Source of the DNA: Panonychus citri
Lineage: Eukaryota; Arthropoda; Arachnida; Trombidiformes; Tetranychidae
Assembly (NCBI RefSeq): GCF_014898815.1
Contig: NW_026515516.1
Location: forward strand, 124,001 to 188,000
Reading direction: 5' to 3'
Length of the DNA stretch: 64,000 nucleotides
Both the position numbers and the translations under genes were made by a program. This document shows positions 24,939 to 37,681 of this stretch, one piece after another (position 1 is the first letter of the stretch; the number at the start of each line of letters is the position of its first letter). The notes under the pieces were generated by a model that did not search any database, was not told where the DNA came from, and saw nothing but the letters and a program-made list of their open reading frames with translations.

Positions 24939-26415
24939 CTAAGAATTATAAAGAAAAAATTGTCAAAATTCTGGTTAATTTCACCATACAAATCACTATG
25001 ATGATATTATAAGAGAAAATTTAATTGCTGCCAAGATTCATATTCATCGATATGACGCTAATCAATCCAATCGTCTGCACCCAGATCATCATCATGGATT
25101 ATCAGCTAAACTTGTTAATCTCTTTCTCTGTCTACGTAATCAACTTAATCTAAACTTTTCTCTAATTTTCCAGCTAAATTTTTATCACTTTTCTATTCAA
25201 TGGTAAATGTTTATCATGATAATTATTACATGGAGAGAAAGTTTTTCCAATCCTTGGATTATCTCCAAAAGGTTGCAAGGGATGAAAAAGTGTTTAATCT
25301 TCAATTAGAACCTTAATCAATGTCTTGACTTAATCTGTTCAGAATTGACTCATTTTCATGTGTATATAAGACGATGAGAGATTCATCTAAATCACCATGA
25401 TAATCAGATGAATCAGTGATTTCCATTATGAAAATAAAAGGGGATGACGATGATTGTCATCAAGGTGCAAGTTTCTGCCTTTCATGATAACTGAATGATG
25501 ATTCAGGTTAAATGATAAATGTTTCGATTTCTGTTCATCATCACCATGATAATTCATCTTGTAAGTTTTACATGGATGATCATGAACTTGAAATGAGTGC
25601 AAAGTAAACACGAGAAAATATATATATTGCAATTGATTGAAAGGTAACCTTGACAATTAACCTGAATCCATGAACACCATCAACGTGAGACGATTTATCT
25701 CCGAGACTGAATTTTGCCTCCTCGGTGGAAAAAGACTCGAAACATTTTCACACCATTGATTCAGATTTTTCATCATTACATCATGATGATTATCATGAAT
25801 ACGATGAAATATGATCAATCATTTGAATGCCATCAACTAAAGTCTAATTTATATCATCGCATCTTCTTGATATTGATGAGCCAAAATTTGATTTCTCATT
25901 TTCACAACTTTCTTTCCTATTGACATTTCAATTTCGCCACCGAAAAGATCATCATGTTAGAGATTATCAGTCATTTGAATTGAACTGAATTAAGTTCTAA
26001 TTGCTTGTCATTTGTTATATTACAATTGATTTAAAAGTTTTTGGAAAATGCAGAAAATAAATAAATACTCAAACCTCAAGGAAATCAGTGATTGAAATCA
26101 TGATTCAGCTTCTGAACTTGATGAAGACAAAGTGTCTTGATTTTTTTTTCTGCTTCTTCATGGTAACTGATCACCAAGCTGAATCTTGATTGGAAATAGA
26201 GTTAATTTTGTGATACTTTTGCCAAGAAATTGGGTTTCAATTATGAAGCGATTACATAAAAAAAAGTATAACCTTGTTTTCTGTCTGTGATTGTTGGCTT
26301 CAAGTTCAAGGCTCAGACTAATTAGTCTTTTCACAATTAAAACGATTCACTAATTTAGCTAATTAAGATGCTCGAAAGTTGCTTAGAATGTTTAAAATTT
26401 ATATAATGTTCTCAC
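24939..26415 (-). other. DYRK intron 3
   Basis: 1.5 kb intron, rich in CATGATAATC/ATCATCATG words, no coding signal. Confidence 0.85.
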
Positions 26416-26552
26416 CTTTTCTTGTTCCGGATTATCTTGAGTGCTACATGCTCACCAGTCTTATGGTCAAGAGCTTTGATCACTTGTCCGAATGAACCTT
26501 TGCCGATCACCTCCAGAATTTCATAACGATAGAAAATATGATCATGAAGAAC
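26416..26552 (-). CDS. DYRK exon 3 (glycine loop and VALK lysine)
   Basis: Acceptor ATCCACAG|GTTCTTC, donor AAAG|GTGAGA; phase 0 in, 2 out. Encodes VLHDHIFYRYEILEVIGKG, SFGQVIKALDHKTGEHVALK and IIRNKK. It has the nucleotide-binding loop IGKGSFGQV and the ATP-anchoring Lys of VALK. Confidence 0.95.
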
Positions 26553-27176
26553 CTGTGGATAGATGCAGAGAAATTCAGTTGAAAGATAATTTCATGAATA
26601 CATTTGAATTTGTAGTGAATCTGGGGAATTAATTCAATCGATGAACGAACAACATCATTATGGATTCAGCTGTGATTTTCTATCTTGAAATTCATGGAAT
26701 AGAGATTGAGAACTTTTTTATTCTGAAATATTAGATTTTGGCTCCTTTTTCTTTTCATTATTATCTGTCAACAGGTAAAATGGTCTCATGATAATCTGTT
26801 GATTTTGTTGTAAAACTTTTTCTCAAGGTGAGACTCTGATTTTCAATCATAATTGGAAATTTATTTTTCTCTTTGTCTATTTACTATTAGTTGATTGTTT
26901 GTTTACATTATGATAAACAAACCAATGTAGTTGAATCTCAAATGATTGATTCCGAATCAATTTATCTGGTTCAGGTGATTATGTAAATTGATTCTCGAAA
27001 TGAATTTACCATGTTTTTTATGATAATACTTTTTTTTTCTTTTGTTCAAAAAGTAAAATTCTGCTAAACAAAACTTTCGAATATAATAAAAGACAATTTA
27101 TTCACTGATTGAATTCTGTGGGTTTAGAAAAACATACAAACATCAATTCTGAATTTTCGTGAATCGTTACAATTCA

Positions 27177-27178
<2 letters not shown>

Positions 27179-27213
<35 letters not shown>
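27179..27213. repeat. (AG)n microsatellite
   Basis: 35-base AG run within DYRK intron 2. Confidence 0.95.
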
Positions 27214-27214
<1 letters not shown>

Positions 27215-28671
27215 GAACGAAACAAATTTTTCTCTCACTTTATCTAATTGTTATTGAAATATCCAAACTGATGAACAATTAACTCAATTGGTAAATGTAT
27301 TTACTCAATAATAGTGTAAATTAATGATGGTTGGATATAATCACTTAATCAAATTGCATCAACTTTTATATTCGTTACATTAATTGATTGTGATAAATCA
27401 TCAAGTGATTAACAATTTCGGATATGAAAATGATTGCGAGGGTGAAGAGCTAGAGATAAAGTTTCAATGTCCTGGAATTGAATTTCTTGAGGTAAAATAA
27501 GATAAATGAATGATGAAGAAAAGTTCTGAAGAGAATGAATTTTTTTCTTTTCGAATTTACTTTTTTTTCTTTTCTCTATTTTTGAAAAGATGATGATGAT
27601 GATGATGAAGATAAATGTTCAGCTCATGATAACCAATGAACAACAATATTAATGATAATATCTAGAAGTTTGGTGTTCAAGGTTGGTGGGTGGTGTTTAT
27701 TTACTTCAGGTAGACTCGAGAAAAAAAATTTCGAACTTGAAAAACTCGATTTTTTCTGATATATTCTTCTCGTTTCTTTGTTGTTCGAAAATCAATTTTG
27801 TTTTCCTCTCATTCCTGGGAATAATATTCAATATCAAACTGAGATGATTAAGAATCAGAAATATTATTGTCGAGAAAGAAGAAGACGAAAAAGAGAGGGG
27901 AGAGGAAGAAAAGCTCTAATCGATAACAATACGAATTCATTTGGATTCAAAGAGATGATGTAATTTTCATGATATGAATTTATGTTATACAATCAACATG
28001 ATGAATCTTTTAAGTGTCACTTTCATAGTTCACATCAAGTAAAAATTTCTCATAATCATCTAGATGGTTATTATTGATAAAATGGGATAAGTGTTGATCT
28101 GAGATCAAATTTTTACCCAAAAAAGTGCTCAGGTTACATGATAAAAATCATGGTGACGCCTACACAATTCAGAGATTCAGTTTATTCCTCATGTTAACTC
28201 AGGAGATATTTTATTCAACTTGAGATAAAAATTACATTCTAAACGAATCAGTTACTTCATAAAGGGAGAGGGTTGAGTATTATTAAAGAGAGAAAGATGT
28301 TTGTTGATGGAGGAAAAAAGGAAGCGGAAGTGATGAGGGAATAAAGGGAAAAAGAGTGGGGAGAGACATGATGATGATCTCTATGATAACTGGGAAAGAG
28401 TTGATAAAATTTGTCAAGGAAAATTAGGATGAATTGGAAAACGGACATTATAAGAGGGAGAATTTAAAAAGATAATATTAATCGTTAGTATCTTCATCAT
28501 CATTGTCTTTCCTTAGCTTCTTGTTGTTTCTTTTGATTTTCTCTTTTTTAATCTTATCATCCAATCTTCAAATGATGATAATATTACTTTAGGCATATGG
28601 CTTCGCTGTTATATCAACCATGGTGTGCGTAAATGTATCCGAAAGAGTTGAATGATAGAAGGAGGAAAACA

Positions 28672-28698
28672 AGAAAGAAAGAAAGAAAGAAAGAAAGA
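28672..28698. repeat. (GAAA)n microsatellite
   Basis: Tetranucleotide GAAA run followed within 50 bases by a GAGGAT hexanucleotide run (about 28738-28762). Both lie in a purine-rich plus strand. Confidence 0.9.
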
Positions 28699-28920
28699 GA
28701 TAAAAGGCAATTTTGTGTGAGGGAGGAAGATGTGGATGAGGATGAGGATGAGGATGAGGATGATATGGATGATGAGCTAAAGGAAGATGAAGAGATAAAG
28801 AAACAATAACATGATGTAAAAACCATGCTCATGATGGTGACTTGAATGAGCATTCGTAGTGAATGTTTATGTTGCTTTTTTTTACATCATCATTTTCATC
28901 CTCATCTTTATCATCATTAC

Positions 28921-28943
28921 TCTCTCTCTCTCTCTCTCTCTCT
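28921..28943. repeat. (CT)n microsatellite
   Basis: CT run in DYRK intron 2, at the switch from a pyrimidine-rich to a purine-rich plus strand. Confidence 0.95.
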
Positions 28944-29702
28944 GTCTTTTTTCCTACTCAGATAGAGATGTTGATGTAAAGAGGGGGAGAAGAAGATGAG
29001 GAAGAAAAAGAGAAAGAGAAAGATGCTTATGATGATTATGTTGACAATGAAATGGAGAGAGAGAGAAAGAAAGGAAAGGAAAGAGTAGAAAGTGAGAGTC
29101 AAATGGGAAGAAAATGTTACACTGAGAGGGAATTGGGTGGTTGATGATGAGAGTAAACAAGAAGCTGAAAGAGAAAGTGGAAGATGAGTGATAGTGAGAG
29201 AGAGAGAACAGTCTAAGTGTGGAAAAACAGAGATGATTAGAAGAAGACAAGAGATAGAAAGAGAAAAATTCGAGGTAAAGTTCAAGGACAATCAATAAAA
29301 ATCATCTTCTTCCTCATGATCTTTATCCAATATATTCACTTATGTATTTTACTTTTTTACCGTTATATTAACACAGAAAATACAACAAACAAATAGTTAT
29401 CCATACGATGAATTCATGGTGGATTCGTAATGATAATGATCCACAATTCTGAGAAAATCACTCATCACGATCATAACATAACCAGAAATAAAACACCAGA
29501 ATCATCATGAAAATTAGAAATGATGATTTCCCATATCATTATTTTAGTATTTTGTTTACCATGAAAACAGAAGAGTTGAAGTCAAAAACACTTTATGGTA
29601 GCTTAACATTATTATTATCCTTAAAGTGGAAAAGGCTTTTTATTAAATAGTATTCACACAGAACTTTTTATCTCAGAACTTGGAGGAATTCATTGTTTGC
29701 AT

Positions 29703-29703
<1 letters not shown>

Positions 29704-29738
<35 letters not shown>
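29704..29738. repeat. (AG)n microsatellite
   Basis: AG run of about 35 bases in DYRK intron 2. Confidence 0.95.
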
Positions 29739-29741
<3 letters not shown>

Positions 29742-30489
29742 GATGTGACTTGTTCGTGAAAAGGAAAATTGGGTGAAGTCAAGAGGGTGAAAGAGAATTT
29801 GAATTCTAACATATGATAACCACTATCATGAACATTTCATGGGATTTAATTAGTGGTTCAAGTAGAGAGATTGAAAGTTGCGGTTTGTTGAATAATCATA
29901 AGGGAAATCATCGTCACTTTCTCAATGAACCTAATCAACAGAATGATAATATTGATTCAGAGAATTAGATAAACAATCGTTTAGTTATTAACAGTTTATA
30001 TATTACTAAGTGTTCAGGGGGAAAGAGAGAGATAAATCCCTGAAAACTGAGCAAATAATCAACTGTTATATAAATATAACTGTTTACATCTTACCAGCTT
30101 ATTGACGTTAATCGTTATTTTGTTTTCGATAAATATAATAACAATAATTCATTTTACATGATAATCTGAATTATAATCATCATCATCATCATGTAAGTAT
30201 CCATGGGATACCAATGTAATAACTGAAACGAAATACAAACAATAACAGCAAAATTCAATTGAATTTTGAATTGGAAATTTTTGAAAATGTTTCAGTAGCA
30301 AAAAGCTCAAGGAGAAAACAGAAATTTCGATTTTCGAAAACCAATATTGACCTAATTTGTTTTAGAATAACAATGAAAATGATCATAAACTTATCTCTTT
30401 AGTTTCTTTTTCTCAATTGATCGAAACTAAAGTTTCTTTTCACTTTTGTCTCACTCATCATGATAATCATCTTATTGTTCATCATTAGT

Positions 30490-30490
30490 A

Positions 30491-30518
<28 letters not shown>
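30490..30518. repeat. (CT)n microsatellite
   Basis: CT run of 29 bases in DYRK intron 2. Confidence 0.95.
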
Positions 30519-30521
<3 letters not shown>

Positions 30522-31530
30522 GTCTCTCACCTACTTGTCAGAATATGATATTAATGGTTCTAAATCAAAATCGACACGCGATTGAACCGGAACGAAAGTC
30601 AAGGTGACCTAAATATCAAGGTAACCGGTAAGAAAGATTCAACTACAACTGAAACGTGTTTCATGTCAACTCATTTTAAAGATTTAATTGATTAAGTAAA
30701 TTGTTAATCATCATCATTAACTGTACACAAGGAAAACTAAATCAATTGTTATTAATATTTACTTTAATGATGATAATCATCACCAATTCAAATTGTTAAT
30801 TACGGTTGAAAATAACTGTTGATTTTAAAAAGTTGCTCCACGATTTTGGACAAAACTTAAATTTCATTTTTTCCAGTTAATTGCTTTCCGATGATTATAA
30901 TTGTTGAACTTGATTTCATTCATTACATTGTTTTGGTTGATCTAAATGATTCAATGTATCTAAATGTTGATAATAATACCAATTAGTTTCTTTACAATTA
31001 ACTAATTGCAAAGAAACGACTTATTTTGTGTAGGATAAGAAAAAAAAAGTTAACTTTGATTAATGATGATGGGGGAAATTGAACCAATTAGTTAATTGTT
31101 GATGTTTAGTTAATTGTATCCTCAAGAATAGCAACAATTTAAGCCTCATAATTACAATTTAAATTTGAGTGAGCAACTAAAAGTAAAAAAAAACGAGCTC
31201 AATAAATCAAATCAATCAATTACTATAATTAGTCTGGAAAAATAATCAAATCAACCATCAAGACGGTCAACAATTAATTCAATATCTTCAGCATCCTTAT
31301 CCTAATCCTCAGGTTTCAGTTAATCATTAGCTAATCATCAACTACCTACAAGATTTTTAGATTATGATTAACTTGATAATTAATTATCAATGATAAGTAT
31401 TAATCTCATGTAGAAGATGAAAATACAAAAATTTTGACCTGTTTTTATACTTGATGATTTTTAATCATCCTCATCTTGAATGATAATGATGATGACGATA
31501 ACTTATCATCATCCGGTGTAATATTAAACA

Positions 31531-31553
31531 GATGATGATGATGATGATGATGA
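31531..31553. repeat. (GAT)n microsatellite
   Basis: GAT trinucleotide run in DYRK intron 2. Confidence 0.9.
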
Positions 31554-32645
31554 TTAAACCGTAATTATATCTTAAAATCTGATCCATTAATGAAAGATAT
31601 TCAAATAACATCAACTACACCCTACGGAAGCAGACTGACTATTTAATGGTGTATTCATGATGATTATGATGATCAAGATGAAGATGTAATCATCATTAGC
31701 TGTTAATCATCAAGGTAAATTATGTGTATTGTTGGTTCAATGATCACCTTTTATTATTAGCATAACAATCATGATAATTATCATGGTGTTACTTTGGTGT
31801 TTACATCATTACGGTTTAAGTTACCGTTAGGAATGAATAATAATAGGAATGAATGAAAGAAAACTTTGGTTCTATTAGAACTTTTTTAACATTCGATTTG
31901 TGAGTTTTTCTCCTTTTTTGCTCGAAAAATTTGAATAAAAAAGCAACTTAAAGTTTTCTTTTTTCCACCCTCACAAATGTGAAAGTGAATTGAGGTCAGA
32001 AAGTGGAAAGAATAAATGAAAAAGTTCAAATGGATTCGAAAAATTCAGAGGAAATTTTCATTTTCTGCTCTTTTATTATTCTTTTGTAGATTTGTCATCA
32101 TGACTCAAGTAGAAAAAGAACTTTTTTTTATAAGTTCCATAGTTTCTTCCAACATGGAAACAGAATTTTGTTCTTTTGTTCTTTTGTTCATTTTCTTTTC
32201 TATTTGTTTATCAATTTTCCTTTTGTTTTTTCTTATTCTCAGTCTATGTTTATTATCATTCTTCCCAAATCTTAATCAGTTCTCAGGGTATTCATGATGA
32301 TGTCGTTTTCTTTGCCAACAAGATTGAAATTGATTCAATTTAACAGATTGAATTTGTAACTTTAATGAGAAAAAGCAACTTCATTACAACTAAATCAGAG
32401 TGGTAATTGTTATTACCCTGAAAAAAAACATTTCCAACTATCATATTGTGTCTCTTCAGGATAATGATTGAATTGCTCAGTCAACCTTTCATTTCAATTG
32501 TTTGGAACTTTTTTTTTCGTCCTTTTAATCAATGAATTAAAGGCAAAGTTTAGAAAAAGTTTTCCATTCTTTTTATCTCCAAAATTCTGAACTCACTTGA
32601 ATCCTTCTTGGTGTAACTTTTAGACTTCCTTTACGATCTACCTAA

Positions 32646-32762
32646 TGGTCAGGGCGGTTAAGCATTTGACCCTAATAAACACTCATTTGGACATGATGAG
32701 TGTGTTGGACAAAGTCACCTCACCTTGTCCTCTACTAATCAAGTATATCAGGTTTTTTTTTA
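32646..32762 (+). ncRNA. Candidate Pol III-type structured element (tRNA/SINE-like)
   Basis: A GC-raised island in DYRK intron 2. It contains TGGTCAGGGCGGTTAAGC, which resembles a tRNA D-arm and the Pol III A box (10 of 11 consensus positions). Three successive short stems follow: GGTCA/TGACC (32647-32651 with 32667-32671), ACACTCAT/ATGAGTGT (32679-32686 with 32696-32703) and GGACAA/TTGTCC (32707-32712 with 32725-32730). A run of eight or more T starts near 32753, as in a Pol III terminator. No clear B box is visible, so a true tRNA is unlikely. A degenerate tRNA-derived SINE head or a chance cluster are both possible. Confidence 0.25.
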
Positions 32763-34397
32763 TTACTCGAGTTGATTAAAGTCAAATTAAATTAACTTGA
32801 CATTGAATTAGTTCATGATGATAATCTTCATGACACTGAGATAAACCAACTAAAAGAGTATGAAAACGGATCAGAGGGTGGAAAAAGAGTTCATCAAATA
32901 AAAGTATTAATAATAATTGAAAATAGTAAATTTTTCATCTCGATAATCTCGATCATCATTTTCATTCATTGTCACCAATAATCAAGATCAATTTTCAAGT
33001 TTAAATTTGTTCAGTTCTCAGAATTTCCTACAATCATAATGATGATAATCAAGTTCTAGTAATTGTCATATAAAAAGATCAAGGTCTTTCGGGTCATAGG
33101 TAAAAGAATAGGTTCCAATGTCATTTGATGGTCATTTCATGTCTTCGATTGGATCAGTATTATCTCCAATCATTAAGCTTAATTATAAACTTGATTGGGA
33201 AAATGAAAATTTGATAATAATTCTGGCTAATTGTAATCACGTTAATTTATATGATAATCAAGTGAGTCTCAAAATTGTTCATATTTAATCAACTTAATCA
33301 CATTTACTTTAAAGGTCATCATAATTATCTTAATTTAAATTGGTATTGATTGTCAATCATATTTATAATCTTACAATTAACGATCTAATTTTTTGTTCAA
33401 ATTTTGATAAAACTTTTGTTGTGTGTACAAAACTTTAATCACAATCACAAAAGTAAACTATTGTTATTTAGTTAATTGTTAATTACGCTTTACAGTTACA
33501 ATCAACAGTAAAGACATCAATTCACAACAATTTACTGATTGTTTATAATTATAGTATGTCAGGTCAACGTGTTGATTGTTAAAGTTTACAATTAACTGAT
33601 AATATGATTAACCAATTTATTGTTAACCCTGACAATTTAAATGATAATAACATTTGATTGTGTTCAAGTATTTTAACAATTTAAATCAAAATCATGATTA
33701 AGATTAAATTTAGCTGATCAAGGTTAACTAATCAATATTACCTATTGATTGTGATTGTTAATCTAATTGCTAATCTAGTTAATCAACAAATCTCTCTCCC
33801 TCTCTCTCTTGATTTTGTCACAATCAATTTAATCCCAATGAGATTTAAACGTTAATTGTTTGATTGTTTTTATATATCATAGTCGAGAATTAACTTTCGC
33901 GACGATCTTGATTAGCTGATTGATTAGAAATTAATTTTTATTTCCCTTCTTCTCCTCTTACAATCTAATTAAATTAACATGATCAACAAAAAAAATTAGG
34001 TTAATCATTGAAAAAAAAAGTAATTTTCTTACTCTAATGATAACCTTGAGTTAATTGTTGTGTATGATTATAATCATGATAATGGGTTTTCATTGTAATA
34101 TTTTTAATTTAAATCCAAGCATTGGCATCATTAGCACACACACACACTCGAGCAATTAGACTTTAATTATTACAATTAAAGGTTACCAAATAATAGTAAC
34201 ACTAATGATAATCAACTTGATGAATTTAGGTTCATAATCAATAACAACACAGGTAATGGGAAAAGTTGTTCAAGTTTTTGTGAGTTTCAAGTCTCAAGTT
34301 GATTAAGTTAATTGTAAATTTTGATGTTGTTGTTGTAATTTTGGTTAAGTGAAGGAGAGACGATTAATTTTAATTTAGTTAAATTAGCAAAGTTTAC

Positions 34398-34561
34398 CTT
34401 TATGTAAGATCCATTATCATCATCGTAACCATGATTTTGTCCGCAAGCTTCATCGCCGTCAATTTTTGCCGCGTCCAGGCCAAGGTACCAAACTTCGGGA
34501 TAGTGGACAACTTCAGCTCGTTCAAAGGCATTCATACGTAAACCATAATAGCGAAGTGCTT
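34398..34561 (-). CDS. DYRK exon 2 (class II N-terminal region and DH box)
   Basis: Acceptor TTTTCAG|AAGCACTT, donor AAAG|GTAAAC; phase 1 in, 0 out. Encodes EALRYYGLRMNAFERAEV, then HYPEVWYLGLDAAKI and the DYRK-homology box GYDDDNGSYIK. It aligns with the segment preceding the kinase domain in DYRK2/3 (AFE..EI..YPEIYFLG.NA). Confidence 0.92.
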
Positions 34562-35375
34562 CTGAAAAGGGGCCAAAAGTGAAGGGTGAATGGAACAACA
34601 AGATTAGATTAGATTTTCTTTTTCAATTGTTACTTGTGATTAGAATTTAAAATTGAGTTGATATGTACGAGAGATTAGATCTTTTTCCTCTTCCTGACTG
34701 CAACTTTACCTTAGACGATTAATAATCATCCACCCACAAACGTGTGAGATGTTCATGTCAGAGAGAGAGAGAGACTCATTATCTTCCTCATCATCATCAT
34801 CAAGATTGCACTTTATCCTCTTCCTCATTTTTTTACCTTGATATTACCTGACAAGATTATCTAGAAGTTTTCACCTTCTAAACTGTTGTAATTGTATTTT
34901 AGTTAATGAACAACAACAAAAACATTTATCTTGTTTTATTTACAAAGTTGATTGGGATTAAAGTGCCAACCCAATTTCCGGATGTCTGAATTATTGTGAT
35001 TAACTGACTGGATGATTAAATATCTACAGTTAGATTGAGATAATTAGTTTGTAAACATTGGAACACACAGAAAATCAGGAAATGAATGATCTCTCTCTCT
35101 CTCTCTTTCCATGATTATCTGAGTTTCGAATTGCATTCAAGATAATCTAACCTCGAACTCATTGATTGAAAATGAGATTTTCTCTAGAAATTTAATTTGC
35201 TAAATCTAATCAAATGAATTAAATACCCTTAGCATCATGATACCCACACTAAAGATGCACAAAGACACGGACAATGCCCTCAGCTCACTCTGAGTGTTCC
35301 GGGTTGATGATTTATTTACATCCACAACAAGGTGGGGGTTGAAGATGAGGAAGATAAACAAAGAGAAAAAGCAAG

Positions 35376-35414
<39 letters not shown>

Positions 35415-35727
35415 AACTCTTATCCTAATTTAATTAGCAAATCGAATTGGAAAAATATAAATAAGTACATATATGTATTGAAATCTCATTATCATTGAAA
35501 GTGAAACATGATTATGATGATCAATGATTAACTCATCTAACGGTAAACATGATTAAGATTATACAAACTAATTAGTTTCATGTAAACAAAGCAATTAATG
35601 ATGAGGATGATGAAGATGATTATGACTGGGTTAATATATACATAAGAGGCAAATCAATTAATTCTGTTTAATAAGGAAGAGAAATATTTGTTTTTTTCCT
35701 CAAGTGTTTATCATTATTAATATTTAC
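34562..35727 (-). other. DYRK intron 1
   Basis: 1.17 kb intron with an AG microsatellite at 35390-35414 and CT runs near 35.09 kb; no coding signal. Confidence 0.85.
35390..35414. repeat. (AG)n microsatellite
   Basis: AG run in DYRK intron 1. Confidence 0.95.
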
Positions 35728-35877
35728 CGTTAGTTGATAATGGAAGCCTCATCCCATAAGGATCAAGCTTAGGTGAATGGCTAATCCTCCCATTGGTTAA
35801 TCCTTTCAGGTTAACATGATTGTTGATATTATTATGATTATGATGATTATTGTGATCCTTATTAACTGAACTATTAA

Positions 35878-35910
<33 letters not shown>

Positions 35911-36310
35911 TGATTGGCCAGAGTGACCCACTGTTTTCACATTTATCATTGACATTGGTTTCAGCTGATGGTGGGTTAGTGGTGGTGGTGGGTAATTGTT
36001 GTTGGGCTGTTGTTGTTGTTGTTGGTATTGTTACGTTTGATAATGATGAGGATGTTGATAATCCTCGTTTACCATTGGGCTCACATGGTGGTAAGGTGAC
36101 AACATGATTGTTGTGGTGGTGATGGTGATTGGATTGATGATGAGAATGGTTATTCAATGAACTAAATGATTGGGTTATTGGTTGAATTGAGGATGAGGAT
36201 GGAGGTGGTTGGGTTGATGGTAAGTGTAACTGTTCACAGGTTTTACTCTGGTTCATTTTGAAGGTTATCGGTGGTGGTGGTTGTGGGACAGCGGGCAGAT
36301 TCACTTCCAT
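35728..36310 (-). CDS. DYRK exon 1 (start codon, low-complexity N-terminus)
   Basis: Starts at an ATG in excellent context (CACCATGGAA) with an in-frame TGA nine codons upstream, which fixes the start. Encodes about 194 residues: an MEVNLPAVPQPPPP start, then Ser, His, Thr, Gln and Asn-rich runs, including ten consecutive Asn encoded by an AAT repeat (near 35881-35907). It ends ...LPLSTN|E at donor GTAAAT, phase 1. The low-complexity content is probably disordered. It resembles class II DYRKs in having a long, poorly conserved N-terminus. Confidence 0.85.
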
Positions 36311-37675
36311 GGTGATGGTTGTGTGTAAATTATTTCATCGAACTCACGAAGAAACAAAATAAAAGAGACAATTTTTAAGAACTTTTTTTCTTTGTTGTTT
36401 CTTTTTTTTGTCAATCTTTTGTTGTTGTTGGTCTGATCAACTTAATCTACTTTTATAAACTACTGATTATCATGAATGAATTCAGTGTAACCCAATAAAC
36501 AATATTAGTTTTTTTTTCGTTCGTTGGTTTCACCAAGAAAAACTAAGAAAGAAACAAGTTTATCAACCTTATCATTTCAACTCAACTTTGTCTTGATATG
36601 TTATCATGATGATGATAGAGAGTGAGTAGGGTGAGATGAGAGACTCACTCAAACTGTGCGTGTAGTTTACTTTTCCCACCATCGTCTTCATCCACCCCAC
36701 TCTCTTCATCATCATCATTGTTACTCATACTCAGTTTCCATGGTTACATTTCAGTAGTTCTAACAATTTGAACCGCTCAATTTCAATTCAAAGTTTCATG
36801 TTCAGAACAAAAATCTCTCTCTCTCTCTCATTCATTAAATTGAATTTCATGGTAATCATGATCAGAATGACATCTGTTGGATAATCAGGTAAGTTTGATG
36901 TTTTTTGTCGAAAAAAATTTTTACCTATCAACTTATTTTCACTTCATAGCAATTAACTTTAATTCTTGTATATTCTTGGAATTGATTATTCTAATCATTG
37001 ATTGATTCCTATGATTTAAGAATGAACCATTAATTATGAATTAACCTTTCTGATCATTAAGATTGAGAAACTAGTTGATTAATGGAAATTGTTTTTTATT
37101 AAATTGTCAATTTTTAGTCAATACAAGTTTCTGATTTACATATTTAATTAATTATAAAATATATTGGTAACAATCAACGAGGAAAATGTTTAATTTCCGA
37201 TATGATTTTCAACATAATAACAATTTAGTTGGAAGATTATTATTATTAATCAATTGACTTTGTCAAAGTAAAATGTCAAATTCAATTGCTATGATTAAAA
37301 AGTGTCAATGTCTCTTGGTAATATTTTCATGGTCATCATCGTGAAGATGATAATGGTCATCGTGATGATGATGATGATGATGATTATCATCTCAATGTTT
37401 ATCATCAAGTTTGTCAAACTTTACATTATCAAGGTGGATGATATTGATCAGAGTGATGATTTTACTTTCATTATTTGATTGACAATTTTGCTCTTTCTTC
37501 AGGTATAATCATCATCAATTGTCTGGTTACGATGATGTTTATCAATTGTCAATGAACTTTAAATAACAATCAACTTCTTGGTTGCTATTAAAAAACGAAT
37601 CGAGTTCATTCAATCATAATGGTGTTCAAGTTATCCAACTTGGTCCTTGATCTTAACGGTGGGTAAGTAAATGTG
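36311..37675. other. Intergenic region between sDscam and DYRK
   Basis: About 1.4 kb between the sDscam polyadenylation signal and the DYRK start codon, both genes on the minus strand. It must hold the DYRK 5' untranslated region and probably its promoter, though an upstream non-coding exon cannot be excluded. Contents: CT run near 36.81 kb, GAT repeat at 37363-37383, CAGAACTTTTTT-like words; no recognisable core promoter motif. Confidence 0.6.
37363..37383. repeat. (GAT)n microsatellite
   Basis: GAT run in the sDscam-DYRK intergenic region. Confidence 0.9.
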
Positions 37676-37681
37676 TTTATT
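37676..37681 (-). terminator. Polyadenylation signal of the sDscam gene
   Basis: TTTATT on the plus strand, AATAAA on the minus strand, 184 bases after the proposed stop codon at 37865. The distance and position before the intergenic region make it the likely 3' end signal. Confidence 0.5.

Larger units (their letters stand above)
26553..34397 (-). other. DYRK intron 2 (7.8 kb)
   Basis: The largest intron of the gene. It carries five sizeable CT/AG microsatellites, (GAAA)n and (GAGGAT)n tracts, a purine-strand-biased stretch at 28.2-29.3 kb, and a hairpin-rich GC-raised island near 32.65 kb. I find no nested gene: the Ser/Leu/Phe-rich frames at 28.2-29.3 kb come from the purine bias. Confidence 0.85.
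15085..36310 (-). other. Class II DYRK dual-specificity kinase gene (DYRK2-like), whole gene span
   Basis: Ten coding exons, joined by GT-AG splices with matching phases, give 643 residues. Human DYRK2 is about 600. Domains in order: a low-complexity Asn/His/Thr/Pro-rich N-terminus (about 1-190); a region homologous to class II DYRK N-termini (about 195-249) ending in the DYRK-homology box GYDDDNGSYIKV.HDHI.YRYE; and the kinase domain (about 259-556). The kinase has the glycine loop IGKGSFGQV, VALK lysine, alpha-C Glu in ALVEVKILEHL, HCDLKPEN catalytic loop (the DYRK form of HRD), IDFG at about 404-407, and the YTY activation-loop tyrosines at about 417 and 419 that DYRKs autophosphorylate. 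All catalytic residues are present, so an active kinase is expected. DYRK2-type kinases phosphorylate Ser/Thr substrates in the cytoplasm and nucleus. Introns range from 105 bp to 7.8 kb. Class II assignment is firm; DYRK2 versus DYRK4-like is inferred. Confidence 0.93.

Noticed and set aside
28614..29295. Overlapping Ser/Leu/Phe-rich minus-strand frames of up to 124 codons
   Set aside because: They come from the pyrimidine-rich sense strand of a DYRK intron with microsatellites; two frames are open at once, as expected for such composition.
32016..32297. 93-codon hydrophobic plus-strand frame
   Set aside because: Phe/Leu/Ile content follows from T-rich DNA; no motif, and it lies antisense within a DYRK intron.
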